Program-made: the position numbers and the translations under genes
Origin: Fodinicurvata halophila
GTDB taxonomy: Bacteria > Pseudomonadota > Alphaproteobacteria > Kiloniellales > DSM-21159
Assembly: GCF_042651425.1 (NCBI RefSeq)
Contig: NZ_JBHSCW010000001.1
Location: forward strand, 1-64,000
Length of the DNA stretch: 64,000 nucleotides
Direction: 5' to 3'
Notes under the pieces: generated by a model
Seen by the model: only the letters and a program-made list of their open reading frames with translations
What the model was told of the DNA's origin: nothing
Database searches by the model: none
Shown: in pieces, positions 17,676 to 25,952 of the stretch
Numbering within the stretch: position 1 is the stretch's first letter
How the letters are laid out: the number at the start of each line of letters is the position of its first letter

Positions 17676-18002
17676 TCAGATACTCTTTTCCGAGATCAGA
17701 ACCGTGCGGATCCCGTGGATCTGGCGCAGGCAGCGTGCGATGTAGTCCGCCAGATGCGGAGTCAGCCCGCCCACCTGGAAATCCATGGAAAGCTCCCGTT
17801 GCTCGGGACCGATCCGGTCACTGTGCCAGCGCAGCGGAACCAGGCTGCGCTTGGCGAAAAGTTCCAGCACACGCGACATCAAGCCTGGATCGGCCTCGCC
17901 CAGGACGGAAAAACAGAAAACAGGCTCTCTCTCCGTTCGGCCTTCAGGCCCTTCAGAGGCAGGTGCTCCCGCAACCTGGGAAGCCACAACAGCGGATGTC
18001 AT
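17676..18002 (-). CDS. Stand-alone ACT-domain protein (acetolactate synthase small-subunit-like)
   Basis: The 108-residue protein has one ACT-like fold at residues 27-105: FCFSVLGEADPGLMSRVLELFAKR, then LVPLRWHSD, then IARCLRQIHGIRTVLI. This pattern resembles the regulatory ACT domain of IlvN/IlvM. No acetolactate synthase large subunit is nearby, so it is probably an orphan regulatory domain rather than IlvN itself. The first 25 residues are low-complexity and the true start could be slightly later. It converges on the PAS_5 gene. Confidence 0.65.
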   Translation of the reverse strand: MTSAVVASQVAGAPASEGPEGRTEREPVFCFSVLGEADPGLMSRVLELFAKRSLVPLRWHSDRIGPEQRELSMDFQVGGLTPHLADYIARCLRQIHGIRTVLISEKSI

Positions 18003-18295
18003 TGGAAGAACTCCGGTCTAGCAGAAAAGTCAGCGATATCTTCAGGTCCCGGCTACCGTTACGGCGCCGGGCGAATAATTCGCCGATCTGCTATGAAAAC
18101 CGGATACGTCATGTTGCAAGCATAAGCAGAAGCATCCGCTCCGGTCAAGGAGTCGAGCACGGCTCAGCGCGTTCCGTATTGCCCTCCCTCTGCTTTCCGC
18201 AGTCGCTCCCCCGCTTCAGGCGAAGTGGCCCTTTTCCGGACAGCCCGATGGCCTCACATTCCGGTCGTCAGGACGAACCAACGGAAAACGACAGA
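18003..18295. other. Intergenic region between ACT protein and GNAT acetyltransferase
   Basis: About 290 bp without a convincing gene. The only structure noticed is a short perfect inverted repeat, GCGAATAATTCGC, near 18070. The frame of the downstream acetyltransferase stays open through the region, but nothing in that upstream translation looks conserved. The region probably contains the divergent promoters of the two flanking genes. Confidence 0.4.
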
Positions 18296-19021
18296 ATGAG
18301 CGACAAAGCCACAGCCCCCCGCTACAACGAACTGGGACAGCCGATCGGCGCCCCGCTTGAGAACTGGACGCCGCGCCCGTTCCCACCACGCCGCCCAATG
18401 GAAGGCCGCTTCTGCCGGGTCGAGCCGCTGGATGCCCGGCAGCACGGCGATGACCTTTTCGAGGCCTTTGCAGAGAACAACGACGGACGGATCTGGACCT
18501 ACATGGCGTCCGGCCCCTTCGCTGACCGCGCGGCCTTCGATCGCTGGCTGTCGATCTGCCAGGATTCGGACGATCCCTTCTTCCACAGCATCGTCGACCT
18601 GGATAGCGGCCGGGCGCTGGGGGTTGCCAGCTACATGCGCATCGTGCCCGACATGGGCGTGATCGAGGTCGGCAACATCAGCCTGTCGCCGCGCCTGCAG
18701 AAGACGGCAGCCGCGACCGAAGCCATGTACCTCATGATGCGCCGTGCCTTCGACGAACTGGGGTATCGCCGCTACGAATGGAAATGCGACAGCCTCAACG
18801 CCCCCTCGCGCCGCGCAGCCGAACGGCTCGGCTTCACCTTCGAGGGCATCTTCCGGCAGGCCATGGTCTACAAGGGCCGCAACCGGGATACGGCCTGGTA
18901 CGCCATCATCGACAAGGACTGGCCAGCCATACGTCAGGCCCTGGAAAGCTGGCTGGAACCAGCCAACTTCGACACTCAGGGCCGGCAGAAACAACCGCTA
19001 TCCCGTTTCATGAAGCGCTGA
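18296..19021 (+). CDS. GNAT-family N-acetyltransferase (RimJ/RimL-like)
   Basis: The 241-residue protein has the Acetyltransf_3 layout: an N-terminal entry strand (RFCRVEPLDARQHGDDLFEAF), the beta4 strand with GVIEVGNISLSPRLQKTAAATEAMYLMM, where the acetyl-CoA pyrophosphate loop lies, and KCDSLNAPSRRAAERLGFTFEG, the typical RimJ/RimL C-terminal motif. Substrate is unknown; relatives acetylate protein N-termini, amino acids or small amines. The ATG at 18296 starts MSDKATAPRYNELGQPIG, a common N-terminus for this group. Confidence 0.84.
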   Translation: MSDKATAPRYNELGQPIGAPLENWTPRPFPPRRPMEGRFCRVEPLDARQHGDDLFEAFAENNDGRIWTYMASGPFADRAAFDRWLSICQDSDDPFFHSIVDLDSGRALGVASYMRIVPDMGVIEVGNISLSPRLQKTAAATEAMYLMMRRAFDELGYRRYEWKCDSLNAPSRRAAERLGFTFEGIFRQAMVYKGRNRDTAWYAIIDKDWPAIRQALESWLEPANFDTQGRQKQPLSRFMKR

Positions 19022-19186
19022 GCCCGGCCGCAGAATGGCTTGCCGGCTCAAGAAACGGCTTTTTTCGTGGCTGTCGCCTGAGGTAAGCTGCGCGCCTCTC
19101 CTGCCATGGGGATCGCCATACTGACAGGGAGGGCCGTTTGCCGTTTGCGCTTCGGCCCCAGTTCAAAAAACAAGGAAACGATTCTT

Positions 19187-20170
19187 ATGAGACTCAATGC
19201 GCTCAAGACCACGGCCTTTGCGCTTGCCCTGGGGGCCACCGCCGGCCTTCTTTCGGCTGGCGCCGAAGCCCAGACACGCCTGACCCTCAAGTCCGCCTCC
19301 TCCACCTCGTCCTATTACGTGATGATGGTGCAGCTGGCCGAGATGCTCGAGGATGCCACGGACGGCCAGATCCAGCCGACCGTCGAGGAAAGCCAGGGCT
19401 CGGTCCAGAACGTCAAGGAAGCTGCCCGTCGTTCCGGCGCCTTCCTCTTCACGACGCCACCCAGCCTGCTGGACACTGCACGCGCCGGGGAAGGCGATTT
19501 CGAGGGTGAGGAGGGCTACGACCGTATCCGCACCCTGTTCGCCGTTCCCTTCATCACGGTCCACTTCGTGGTCAGCGAGGACAGCGGTATCGAGAACATC
19601 GAGGATCTTGCTGGCAAGAACTTCATTCCCGGCGGCACCGGAACCTTCTGCGAAGGCCGCACCAAGGCCGTGCTCGGCCTGCTGGGCCTGGGCGAGGAAA
19701 TGGAATTCTCGAACGTCGAGCTGAACAATGCGCCGGACGCCCTGCGCAACGGCCGGGTCGACGGCTACGCCACCTGTTCCTCGCATCCCGTGCCGGGGCT
19801 GGTGGAACTGGCCACCACGATGGACGTGAACATCCTCAGCTTCACCGACGAGCAGCGCGAGAAGATCTTCGCCGAGGATCCGCTGTCCGGTCCCATCACC
19901 ATCGCTGCAGGGACCTATGACGGACAGGACGAGCCGGTGAAAACCGTGGCCGTTCCCGTCGGCGCCTTCGGCACCACCGACATGGACGACGACACCGCCT
20001 ATCAGGTGGTGAAGTCCTTCTGGGAGCAGCGCGACGCCCTCGTCGACGAGAACCCCTGGTGGGAAGGCGTGACACCGGACCTGGTGGCCCAGATGGGCAC
20101 GCCGATCCATCCAGGCGCCCTGCGCTATTACGAGGAGGCCGGGATCGAGATTCCCGACTCCATGCGCTGA
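19187..20170 (+). CDS. TAXI-family TRAP transporter solute-binding protein
   Basis: This is the periplasmic receptor of a TRAP transporter. The 327-residue precursor has a clear signal peptide (TTAFALALGATAGLLSAGAEA, cleavage near residue 28), followed by the TAXI-type fold with LKSASSTSSYYVMM, LAGKNFIPGGTGTFCEGRTKAVL and DALRNGRVDGYATC. TAXI proteins typically bind organic acids such as glutamate or other carboxylates; the ligand here is unknown. AAGGAAAC precedes the ATG at 19187. The fused permease gene follows after a 128-bp gap that holds a strong stem-loop. Confidence 0.88.
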   Translation: MRLNALKTTAFALALGATAGLLSAGAEAQTRLTLKSASSTSSYYVMMVQLAEMLEDATDGQIQPTVEESQGSVQNVKEAARRSGAFLFTTPPSLLDTARAGEGDFEGEEGYDRIRTLFAVPFITVHFVVSEDSGIENIEDLAGKNFIPGGTGTFCEGRTKAVLGLLGLGEEMEFSNVELNNAPDALRNGRVDGYATCSSHPVPGLVELATTMDVNILSFTDEQREKIFAEDPLSGPITIAAGTYDGQDEPVKTVAVPVGAFGTTDMDDDTAYQVVKSFWEQRDALVDENPWWEGVTPDLVAQMGTPIHPGALRYYEEAGIEIPDSMR

Positions 20171-20195
20171 GCCGTTTCCGGAACAGCTGAACGCC

Positions 20196-20230
20196 CCGGC
20201 CCTGCAGCGGCACCTGCCCTGCAGGGCCGG
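20196..20230 (+). promoter_or_regulatory. Intercistronic stem-loop between binding protein and permease
   Basis: CCGGCCCTGCAG (20196-20207) and CTGCAGGGCCGG (20219-20230) form a perfect 12-bp stem with an 11-nt loop, 25 bp after the binding-protein stop. There is no U-tract, so it is unlikely to be a simple terminator. A likely role is to protect the upstream mRNA end or attenuate read-through, keeping the binding protein more abundant than the permease. Confidence 0.6.
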
Positions 20231-20298
20231 GTCACGTTCGGGCCCGAGGGAGACTCCGGGCCTGCAGCTCCCAGTCCTTTTCCAACAGAGTTTCGCCC

Positions 20299-22125
20299 GT
20301 GCCGGACCAAGACTCCCCTGCAGAAAATACTTCGGAGAGCCACTCCTCCAGCAGCATCATGCGCTGGGTTCTCCTGGGCTTTGCATTCCTGACCGTCGGT
20401 TTTCATCTCTACATCGCCTTTTCCGGGCTGGTTCCCAACCTGGTTTCCCGGCCGATGCACATGGCCCTGGCCGTGGTCTGGATATTCTTCCTGGGTGCCG
20501 GCACGGCGAAAACCGCAACGGGCCGCTGGCTCGGCGGCCTGATCGGCGCGGCCGGCCTGCTCTCCTGCGCCTATATCATGCTGGACCGGGAAGAGTTGAT
20601 CCGTCAGTACGGCGCCCTGGAAGGCAGCCTGCAGATGGCCATGGCCTTGATCCTGCTGCTCACCGTGCTGGAAATGGCACGCCGCGCCATCAAGGCGGTC
20701 CTGCCGACAGTGGCCATGATCGTCCTGCTCTACGGCTATTTCGGCGAATACATCCCCGGCAAGTTCGGCCATGCCGGCATGCCGCCGGACTACTTCCTCG
20801 GCACGCTGACCATAACGGAAGGCGGCCTCTGGGGCTCCCTGACCGGGATCTCGGTGACCACCATTTCCCTGTTCATCATCGTCGGCGCCTTCATCTCGGC
20901 GGGCCAGGCCGGCGCCGGATTCATGGCCTTCTCGACCCAGGTTGCCGGGCGCCTGCGCGCTGGTGCCGCCAAGGTGGCGGTGGTCTCCTCCGCCCTCTAC
21001 GGCACGATCTCCGGTGTCGCGGCGGCCAACACCGCATCCACGGGCATGGTCACAATTCCTGCCATGAAGAAGCGCGGCTACCCGCCGCAACTGGCCGGCG
21101 CCGTCGAGGCCGTGGCATCCACTGGCGGCCAGATCATGCCGCCGGTCATGGGGGCAGGCATCTTCGTCATGGCCGAGCTGCTGCGCATGCCCTACACGGA
21201 CATCATGGTGGCCGCCACACTGCCGGCTTTCCTTTTCTTCGTGGCGGCCTGGGCCGGCGTCCATGTCTTCGCCCTGCGCTATGACCTGCAGGCCCTGCCG
21301 CGCGAACTGATGCCCGGCTGGCTGCGCGTGGCTCAGACGGTGCCCTTCTTCCTGGTGCCCTTCGGCATCCTGATCGGGGCGCTGGCCTTCACCGACTACA
21401 CCATCTCCTTTGCCGCCGTCTTTGCTGCCGCGGCTGCCTGGGTCCTGTTGTTTTTCAACGAGGACGGCAGCCTGTCCATCACGGGCTGGCTGAAGCGCAC
21501 CGAGATTGCGCTCGTCAGTGCTGCCAAGCAGATCGCGGTCATTGCCTCGATCATCATCTGCGCCGGCATCATCGTCGGCGTCTTCAACATGACCGGCCTG
21601 GGGGTCAAGCTGACCTCCACGATTCTCTCCGCCTCGGGCGGCCAGCTCTGGGCCGTGCTGCTGCTGACCGCGCTGGCCAGCCTGATCCTGGGCATGGAGC
21701 TGCCGACCACGGCGGCCTACATCATCTGTGTGGCGGTGGCCGGGCCGGCCCTGGTCGAAGCGGGCGTACCGGAGCTTTACGCCCATCTCTTCGTCTTCTG
21801 GTACGCCCTGCTCTGCACCATCACGCCGCCGGTCTGCGGCAACGTCTTCATCGCCGCGGGCATCGCCGAAACGCCTTGGCTGCCGGTGGCCGGCAAGGCC
21901 ATGCTTCTGGGCCTCGGGCTTTTCCTGGTGCCGCTGGGATTCATCTTCAATCCGGGCTTGCTCCAGCTAGGGGTCGACCCGCTGACGGCCTTCGCGGCCA
22001 CTCTGAAGGTGGGCATCGCCCTCATGTTCTGCAGCTACGGTGCCATCGGCCAGCCCGGGCGCGCCTGGTTGCGGCCCTTCGCCCTGGCGATCGGGTTGGC
22101 GCTGCTCTTCCTCTGGGGAATCTGA
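20299..22125 (+). CDS. TRAP transporter fused permease (DctQM-type, TAXI class)
   Basis: The 608-residue membrane protein fuses the small and large TRAP permease subunits, as is usual for TAXI systems. It has many hydrophobic segments; the large-subunit core carries TISGVAAANTASTGMVTIPAMKKRGYPP and AVASTGGQIMPPVMGAG, and a second repeat has LGMELPTTAAYIICVAVAGPALVEAG. It uses an ion gradient to import the substrate delivered by the upstream binding protein. The start is GTG 20299; ATG 20359 is in frame but would remove a soluble N-terminal tail only. Confidence 0.9.
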   Translation: MPDQDSPAENTSESHSSSSIMRWVLLGFAFLTVGFHLYIAFSGLVPNLVSRPMHMALAVVWIFFLGAGTAKTATGRWLGGLIGAAGLLSCAYIMLDREELIRQYGALEGSLQMAMALILLLTVLEMARRAIKAVLPTVAMIVLLYGYFGEYIPGKFGHAGMPPDYFLGTLTITEGGLWGSLTGISVTTISLFIIVGAFISAGQAGAGFMAFSTQVAGRLRAGAAKVAVVSSALYGTISGVAAANTASTGMVTIPAMKKRGYPPQLAGAVEAVASTGGQIMPPVMGAGIFVMAELLRMPYTDIMVAATLPAFLFFVAAWAGVHVFALRYDLQALPRELMPGWLRVAQTVPFFLVPFGILIGALAFTDYTISFAAVFAAAAAWVLLFFNEDGSLSITGWLKRTEIALVSAAKQIAVIASIIICAGIIVGVFNMTGLGVKLTSTILSASGGQLWAVLLLTALASLILGMELPTTAAYIICVAVAGPALVEAGVPELYAHLFVFWYALLCTITPPVCGNVFIAAGIAETPWLPVAGKAMLLGLGLFLVPLGFIFNPGLLQLGVDPLTAFAATLKVGIALMFCSYGAIGQPGRAWLRPFALAIGLALLFLWGI

Positions 22126-22134
22126 GGCAACGGC

Positions 22135-23649
22135 CTACTCGTCTTGCCTGGCCTCTCCCCCACGCTGGTTCTTGCGGAAGGCCAGATAGAACGACAGCCC
22201 CAGCATAACGGCCGTGAAGGCGTAGAGGGCAAGGGCGATCGGACTCTGGAAGAGGATCAGGAAATCACCGTCGGAGATCGACAATGCACGTCTCAGGTTG
22301 TTTTCCATCTCCGCGCCCAGCAGCAGCCCCAGGATGATCGGTACCAGGGACACCCCGATCTTGCGCAGGATGTAGCCGAAGATCCCGAAGCCGACCATGA
22401 CCAGCAGGTCGAAAGTCGAGTGGCTGATGGAATAGACGCCCATGAAGCTGACCATCACCACGAAGGGCATCAGGAGCCACTGGGGCATGCTCAGCATGCG
22501 CGTGAACAAGCTGATCAGCGGGATGTTCAGCAGCAGCAGCACGAAGTTGGCAATATAGAGGGCCGCGATCAGGCCCCAGACGATGTCCGGCTGCCGCTCG
22601 AACAGTAGGGGGCCGGGCTGGATGTTGAGCGAGAGCAGCAGCGCCAGCATGACCGCCGTCGTTCCGCTGCCCGGCACGCCCAGCGTCAGCATCGGAATGA
22701 GCGCGCCACCGGAGGCCGAGTTGTTCCCGGCCTCGGGAGCTGCCACACCCTTCGGATCGCCCTTGCCGAACGAGCCGTTCTTGTCGCTCCAGCGCTGCTC
22801 GGCGATGTAGGACAGGAAGGCGCCCAGCGAGGCGCCTGCCCCCGGCAGGACACCCGAGACGAAGCCGATCACGGAGCCGCGCATATAGGCCCAGCCACCG
22901 GACAGGATATCCTTTAGCTTCGGGATTGCACGGCCCAGCGGCACCATCTTGCCCTGCAGCTGATCCATCCTTTCCAGGTACATCAGCACCTCGCTGATGG
23001 CGAACAGGCCGACGATGGCCACGATCGGATCGAAGCCGTCATAGAGATGGAAGGAATCGAAGGTGAAGCGCGCCACGCCAGTGCCCGGATCCAGGCCCAC
23101 TGCAGCGATCATCAGGCCCAGGAAGGCAGCGATCAGGGTCTTGAAGGGATTGACCCCGGTAATACCGCCAATCGTGGCGAACGCCATGACATAGAGCGCG
23201 AAGTAGTCGCTGGGTCCGAAATGAATGGCCACGCTGGCCAGCATCGGCGCGAAAAGGGTCAGCCCTATGGTGGCGAAGGTGGCGCCAATGAACGAGGCGA
23301 CGGCTGAAATCGCCAGAGCCTCCGAGGCCTTGCCCGCCTTGGCCATGGGATAGCCGTCCAGCGTGGTCATGATGGCCGGCTCGTCGCCCGGGATGTTCAG
23401 CAGGATGCTGGAGATGCGCCCGCCGTACATGCAGCCGTAGTAGATGCAGGTCAGCATGATCAGCGCCGAAGTCGGATCCAGATCCAGCGAGAAGGCGACG
23501 GGAATCAGGATGGCTACGCCATTCACCGGGCCCAGTCCCGGCAGGGAGCCGATCAGGGTGCCGAGGAAACAACCGAGCAGCGCCAGCATCAGGTTGGTCG
23601 GCGTCAGCGCCACGGCGAAGCCGTCGGCCAGCAGGTGCAGGGTTTCCAT
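22135..23649 (-). CDS. tctA: Tripartite tricarboxylate transporter large permease TctA
   Basis: TctA is the 12-TM permease of TTT-family secondary transporters. The 504-residue protein has the duplicated glycine/proline signatures LIGSLPGLGPVNGVAILIPVAF near the N-terminus and SGVLPGAGASLGAFLSYIAEQ plus IPMLTLGVPGSGTTAVMLALLL in the second half. It ends the tctCBA run (3-bp gap from tctB) and converges on the TRAP permease gene. Together with TctB and TctC it imports a carboxylate; substrate is inferred from the adjoining HMGL and CoA-transferase genes. Confidence 0.93.
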   Translation of the reverse strand: METLHLLADGFAVALTPTNLMLALLGCFLGTLIGSLPGLGPVNGVAILIPVAFSLDLDPTSALIMLTCIYYGCMYGGRISSILLNIPGDEPAIMTTLDGYPMAKAGKASEALAISAVASFIGATFATIGLTLFAPMLASVAIHFGPSDYFALYVMAFATIGGITGVNPFKTLIAAFLGLMIAAVGLDPGTGVARFTFDSFHLYDGFDPIVAIVGLFAISEVLMYLERMDQLQGKMVPLGRAIPKLKDILSGGWAYMRGSVIGFVSGVLPGAGASLGAFLSYIAEQRWSDKNGSFGKGDPKGVAAPEAGNNSASGGALIPMLTLGVPGSGTTAVMLALLLSLNIQPGPLLFERQPDIVWGLIAALYIANFVLLLLNIPLISLFTRMLSMPQWLLMPFVVMVSFMGVYSISHSTFDLLVMVGFGIFGYILRKIGVSLVPIILGLLLGAEMENNLRRALSISDGDFLILFQSPIALALYAFTAVMLGLSFYLAFRKNQRGGEARQDE

Positions 23650-23652
23650 GCG

Positions 23653-24084
23653 TCAGCTCACGAATTCGGGCAGGGCGGGAAGCGGCAGGCCCAGCACCTG
23701 GTCGAAGGCCACGAAGAGCAGCAGGCTGATTGCCACACCCGACACCGCGGACCTGCCCCATCGGCCGCCCAGCAGCCGGCACAGCAGGGCCACTGCCGCA
23801 AAGGTGACCAGCAGGAACCCCAGCGGCTCCAGCGCCAGGGCATAGCTGACCAGGATGCAGACGGCGGCCACCTGGCGCAGCAGGGGAGCGCCTTTCGCCC
23901 AGGCCGGATTGGCGTCGGGACGGACCAGCAGGAACAGGCTCAGCACCGCCACCGGCACGGAGAGCATCACGGGAAAGGCCGCAGGCCCCAGAGGATCGCC
24001 GAAGCTCGCCTCATAGGTACCTGCGGTCAGTCCGTACCAGATCGCGGCGGCCAGGATAACCAGGCCGACGATGCGATCTGTCAT
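23653..24084 (-). CDS. tctB: Tripartite tricarboxylate transporter small permease TctB
   Basis: The 143-residue protein is predicted to have four membrane segments, as TctB does. It begins with IVGLVILAAAIWYGLTAGTYEASFGDPLGPAAFPVMLS, in which the DPLGPAAFP motif is the TctB hallmark, and ends with a hydrophobic hairpin. It overlaps tctC by 4 bp and lies 3 bp from tctA, so the three are one operon with coupled translation. Confidence 0.88.
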   Translation of the reverse strand: MTDRIVGLVILAAAIWYGLTAGTYEASFGDPLGPAAFPVMLSVPVAVLSLFLLVRPDANPAWAKGAPLLRQVAAVCILVSYALALEPLGFLLVTFAAVALLCRLLGGRWGRSAVSGVAISLLLFVAFDQVLGLPLPALPEFVS

Positions 24085-25049
24085 TCGATGACCCCGATCT
24101 CCCGCGAGATCTTGTTCATCTGCTCGGCCTGCTCGTTCACATAGGTCTCGAATTCCTCACCGCCACGCCAGACAGGCACCAACCCGCTGCTCCGGGCGGC
24201 TTCTTTCCATTCCTCACTTTCGTAGAGGTCCGACAGGCGTTCCACCCAGCTGTCATAGGCCTCGTCGGAGACCTCGCCGCCGGTGTAAAAGCCGCGCCAG
24301 TTATAGCCGGTCACCTCGTAGCCCTGCTCGATGGCTGTGGGAGCATCGGGAAAGGCCGGAATGGGATCGTCCGAAAGTGCCGCCAGGATCCGGATATCGC
24401 CGGATTCCACAAAACCGGCGATCTCGCCGAGATCGGTGGCAACCAGATCGATCTGTCCGCCCAGCATCTGGGTCACCGCCGGGCTGCCGCCGTCGAACTG
24501 CACCCAGCGGATCTGCTTGTAGTCCTCCGGCGCCATCCCGGCCGATTCCGCCACCATCAACAGGCGGATGTGATCCCAGCCGCCGGCCCCTGAAGAGCCT
24601 GCCGTCGTCACCGACCCCGGATCTTCCTTCAGGGAGTCGGTCAGGTCGTCCAGATCCTTCAGCCCGGAATCCGCCGGCACCACGAGGACGCCCACATCGG
24701 TACCCAGCATGGCGATCCAGCGCATCACGTCGGTGCCCGCCGGATACTTGTCCTGGGCAATCTGCGTGATGCCCACCGTCGAGGTGGCCACCAGCAGGGA
24801 CTCATCGTCCGCGCGTTTCGACATGACGTTGGCATAGGCCGTCGCCCCGACCCCGCCGGGCATGTTGGTCACCTGGACCGGCTCGTCCACCAGGTCCAGG
24901 TCATGCAGCAGCTTGCCGACCGTGCGACAGGTGAAATCCCAGCCGCCGCCGGGATCCGCCGGAGCAATGCACTCCGCGGCCTGTGCCTGGAAAGCACCCA
25001 GGGATGCGAAAACCACCGCGGCGCCAAGCACTTTGGATATGGCTGTCAT
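24081..25049 (-). CDS. tctC: Tripartite tricarboxylate transporter substrate-binding protein TctC
   Basis: This is the periplasmic binding protein of the TTT system. The 322-residue precursor has a signal peptide (KVLGAAVVFASLGAFQAQA) followed by CIAPADPGGGWDFTCR, a TctC/Bug-type N-terminal loop that wraps the carboxylate ligand, then NMPGGVGATAYANV and VATDLGEI. GGGAGGA lies just upstream of the ATG at 25049; longer in-frame extension to 25181 runs out of the signal peptide and is rejected. Expressed first in tctCBA, probably under the adjacent GntR regulator. Confidence 0.92.
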   Translation of the reverse strand: MTAISKVLGAAVVFASLGAFQAQAAECIAPADPGGGWDFTCRTVGKLLHDLDLVDEPVQVTNMPGGVGATAYANVMSKRADDESLLVATSTVGITQIAQDKYPAGTDVMRWIAMLGTDVGVLVVPADSGLKDLDDLTDSLKEDPGSVTTAGSSGAGGWDHIRLLMVAESAGMAPEDYKQIRWVQFDGGSPAVTQMLGGQIDLVATDLGEIAGFVESGDIRILAALSDDPIPAFPDAPTAIEQGYEVTGYNWRGFYTGGEVSDEAYDSWVERLSDLYESEEWKEAARSSGLVPVWRGGEEFETYVNEQAEQMNKISREIGVIE

Positions 25050-25152
25050 GTTGTTCCTCCCAAGCTTTCTGTTATTCGCCCTGCTCCATGGCAGGACATC
25101 TTTCAGCCGCTTTCCGGAAACCGGTGCGCGCCCCCTGCCCCGTCCTCCGGGG

Positions 25153-25890
25153 TCAGTCCCCTTGTCTGCCCGGCTCCGCAAAGGCCCGGGCTCCGAATAT
25201 CCGGCGAGAGTCGCTGATCGCGCTCAGGATCCTGTCACGCACGTCGCGCCCATGCAGGCGGATCGCTCGTGCGGCAGGCTCTTCTTCCTGGCGGCGAATC
25301 AGGTCGACGATCTCGCTGTGCTCACGATGGGCCGCCTCGCGCGCCTCTTCGGAAGAGGCCAGCAACCAGCGCGGCCGCAGGGTCCGGTTCACTGTATCGC
25401 GCACCGCCTCGCAGAGGAACCGGTTGCACGACAGCGCGGCAATGCGGACATGCACATCCAGCCCGGCCTCGAACCAGTCATCGGGCGTGAAGGCGGCAAG
25501 CCCGCGGTCGACGGTTTTCTGCAGGTCGTCCAATTCTTGTGGCGTTGCATTGCGACAGGCCAGGCGAACGGCTGCGTCCTCGACAATCTCACGGTAGTCG
25601 AAGATCTCACGCAGTTCGCGCAGATCGAATGGGGCCACGGCGTAGCCGCGGGCCGTGCGCACCACCAGCCCTTCGCGGATCAGGGCGGCCAGCGCCTCGC
25701 GGATCGGTGTACGGGAAATCCCGTAGACGCCCTGCAAGCCGCGCTCGGAAACCACCTCGCCCGGGGCCAGTCCCAGCGACAGGATGTCGGCGCGGATGCG
25801 TGAATGCGCAAGCCGACCAAGGTTGCGCGCGGACGGTGCCCCTTCATCCTCCCCGGAGTGCTGTGCAAGCTGTTGTTCGGCTTCCTTCAT
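25153..25890 (-). CDS. GntR-family regulator with FCD domain
   Basis: The 245-residue protein has a GntR winged helix (about residues 30-95; VVSERGLQGVYGISRTPIREALAALIREGLV) and an all-helical FCD ligand domain (about 105-230) with metal/ligand residues in FDYREIVED, LDVHVRIA and HREHSEIVDLI. FCD regulators usually sense carboxylates. It sits between tctC and the HMGL/CoA-transferase pair, so it likely controls both directions. Two short palindromes just upstream are candidate operators. Confidence 0.88.
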   Translation of the reverse strand: MKEAEQQLAQHSGEDEGAPSARNLGRLAHSRIRADILSLGLAPGEVVSERGLQGVYGISRTPIREALAALIREGLVVRTARGYAVAPFDLRELREIFDYREIVEDAAVRLACRNATPQELDDLQKTVDRGLAAFTPDDWFEAGLDVHVRIAALSCNRFLCEAVRDTVNRTLRPRWLLASSEEAREAAHREHSEIVDLIRRQEEEPAARAIRLHGRDVRDRILSAISDSRRIFGARAFAEPGRQGD

Positions 25891-25907
25891 TGACCCTCCA
25901 GAGCAAA

Positions 25908-25931
25908 TGGTATACCGCTTTGGTCGACCAA
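25908..25931. promoter_or_regulatory. Candidate GntR/FCD operator pair
   Basis: TGGTATACCG contains the palindrome GGTATACC (25909-25916), and TTGGTCGACCAA (25920-25931) is a perfect 12-bp palindrome next to it. Both resemble the TGGT-n-ACCA half-sites used by GntR regulators with FCD domains. They lie between the regulator start (25890) and the lyase start (25953), where a bound protein would block or set both promoters. Confidence 0.5.
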
Positions 25932-25952
25932 GGCAACAGCTGTGAAAAGCTC

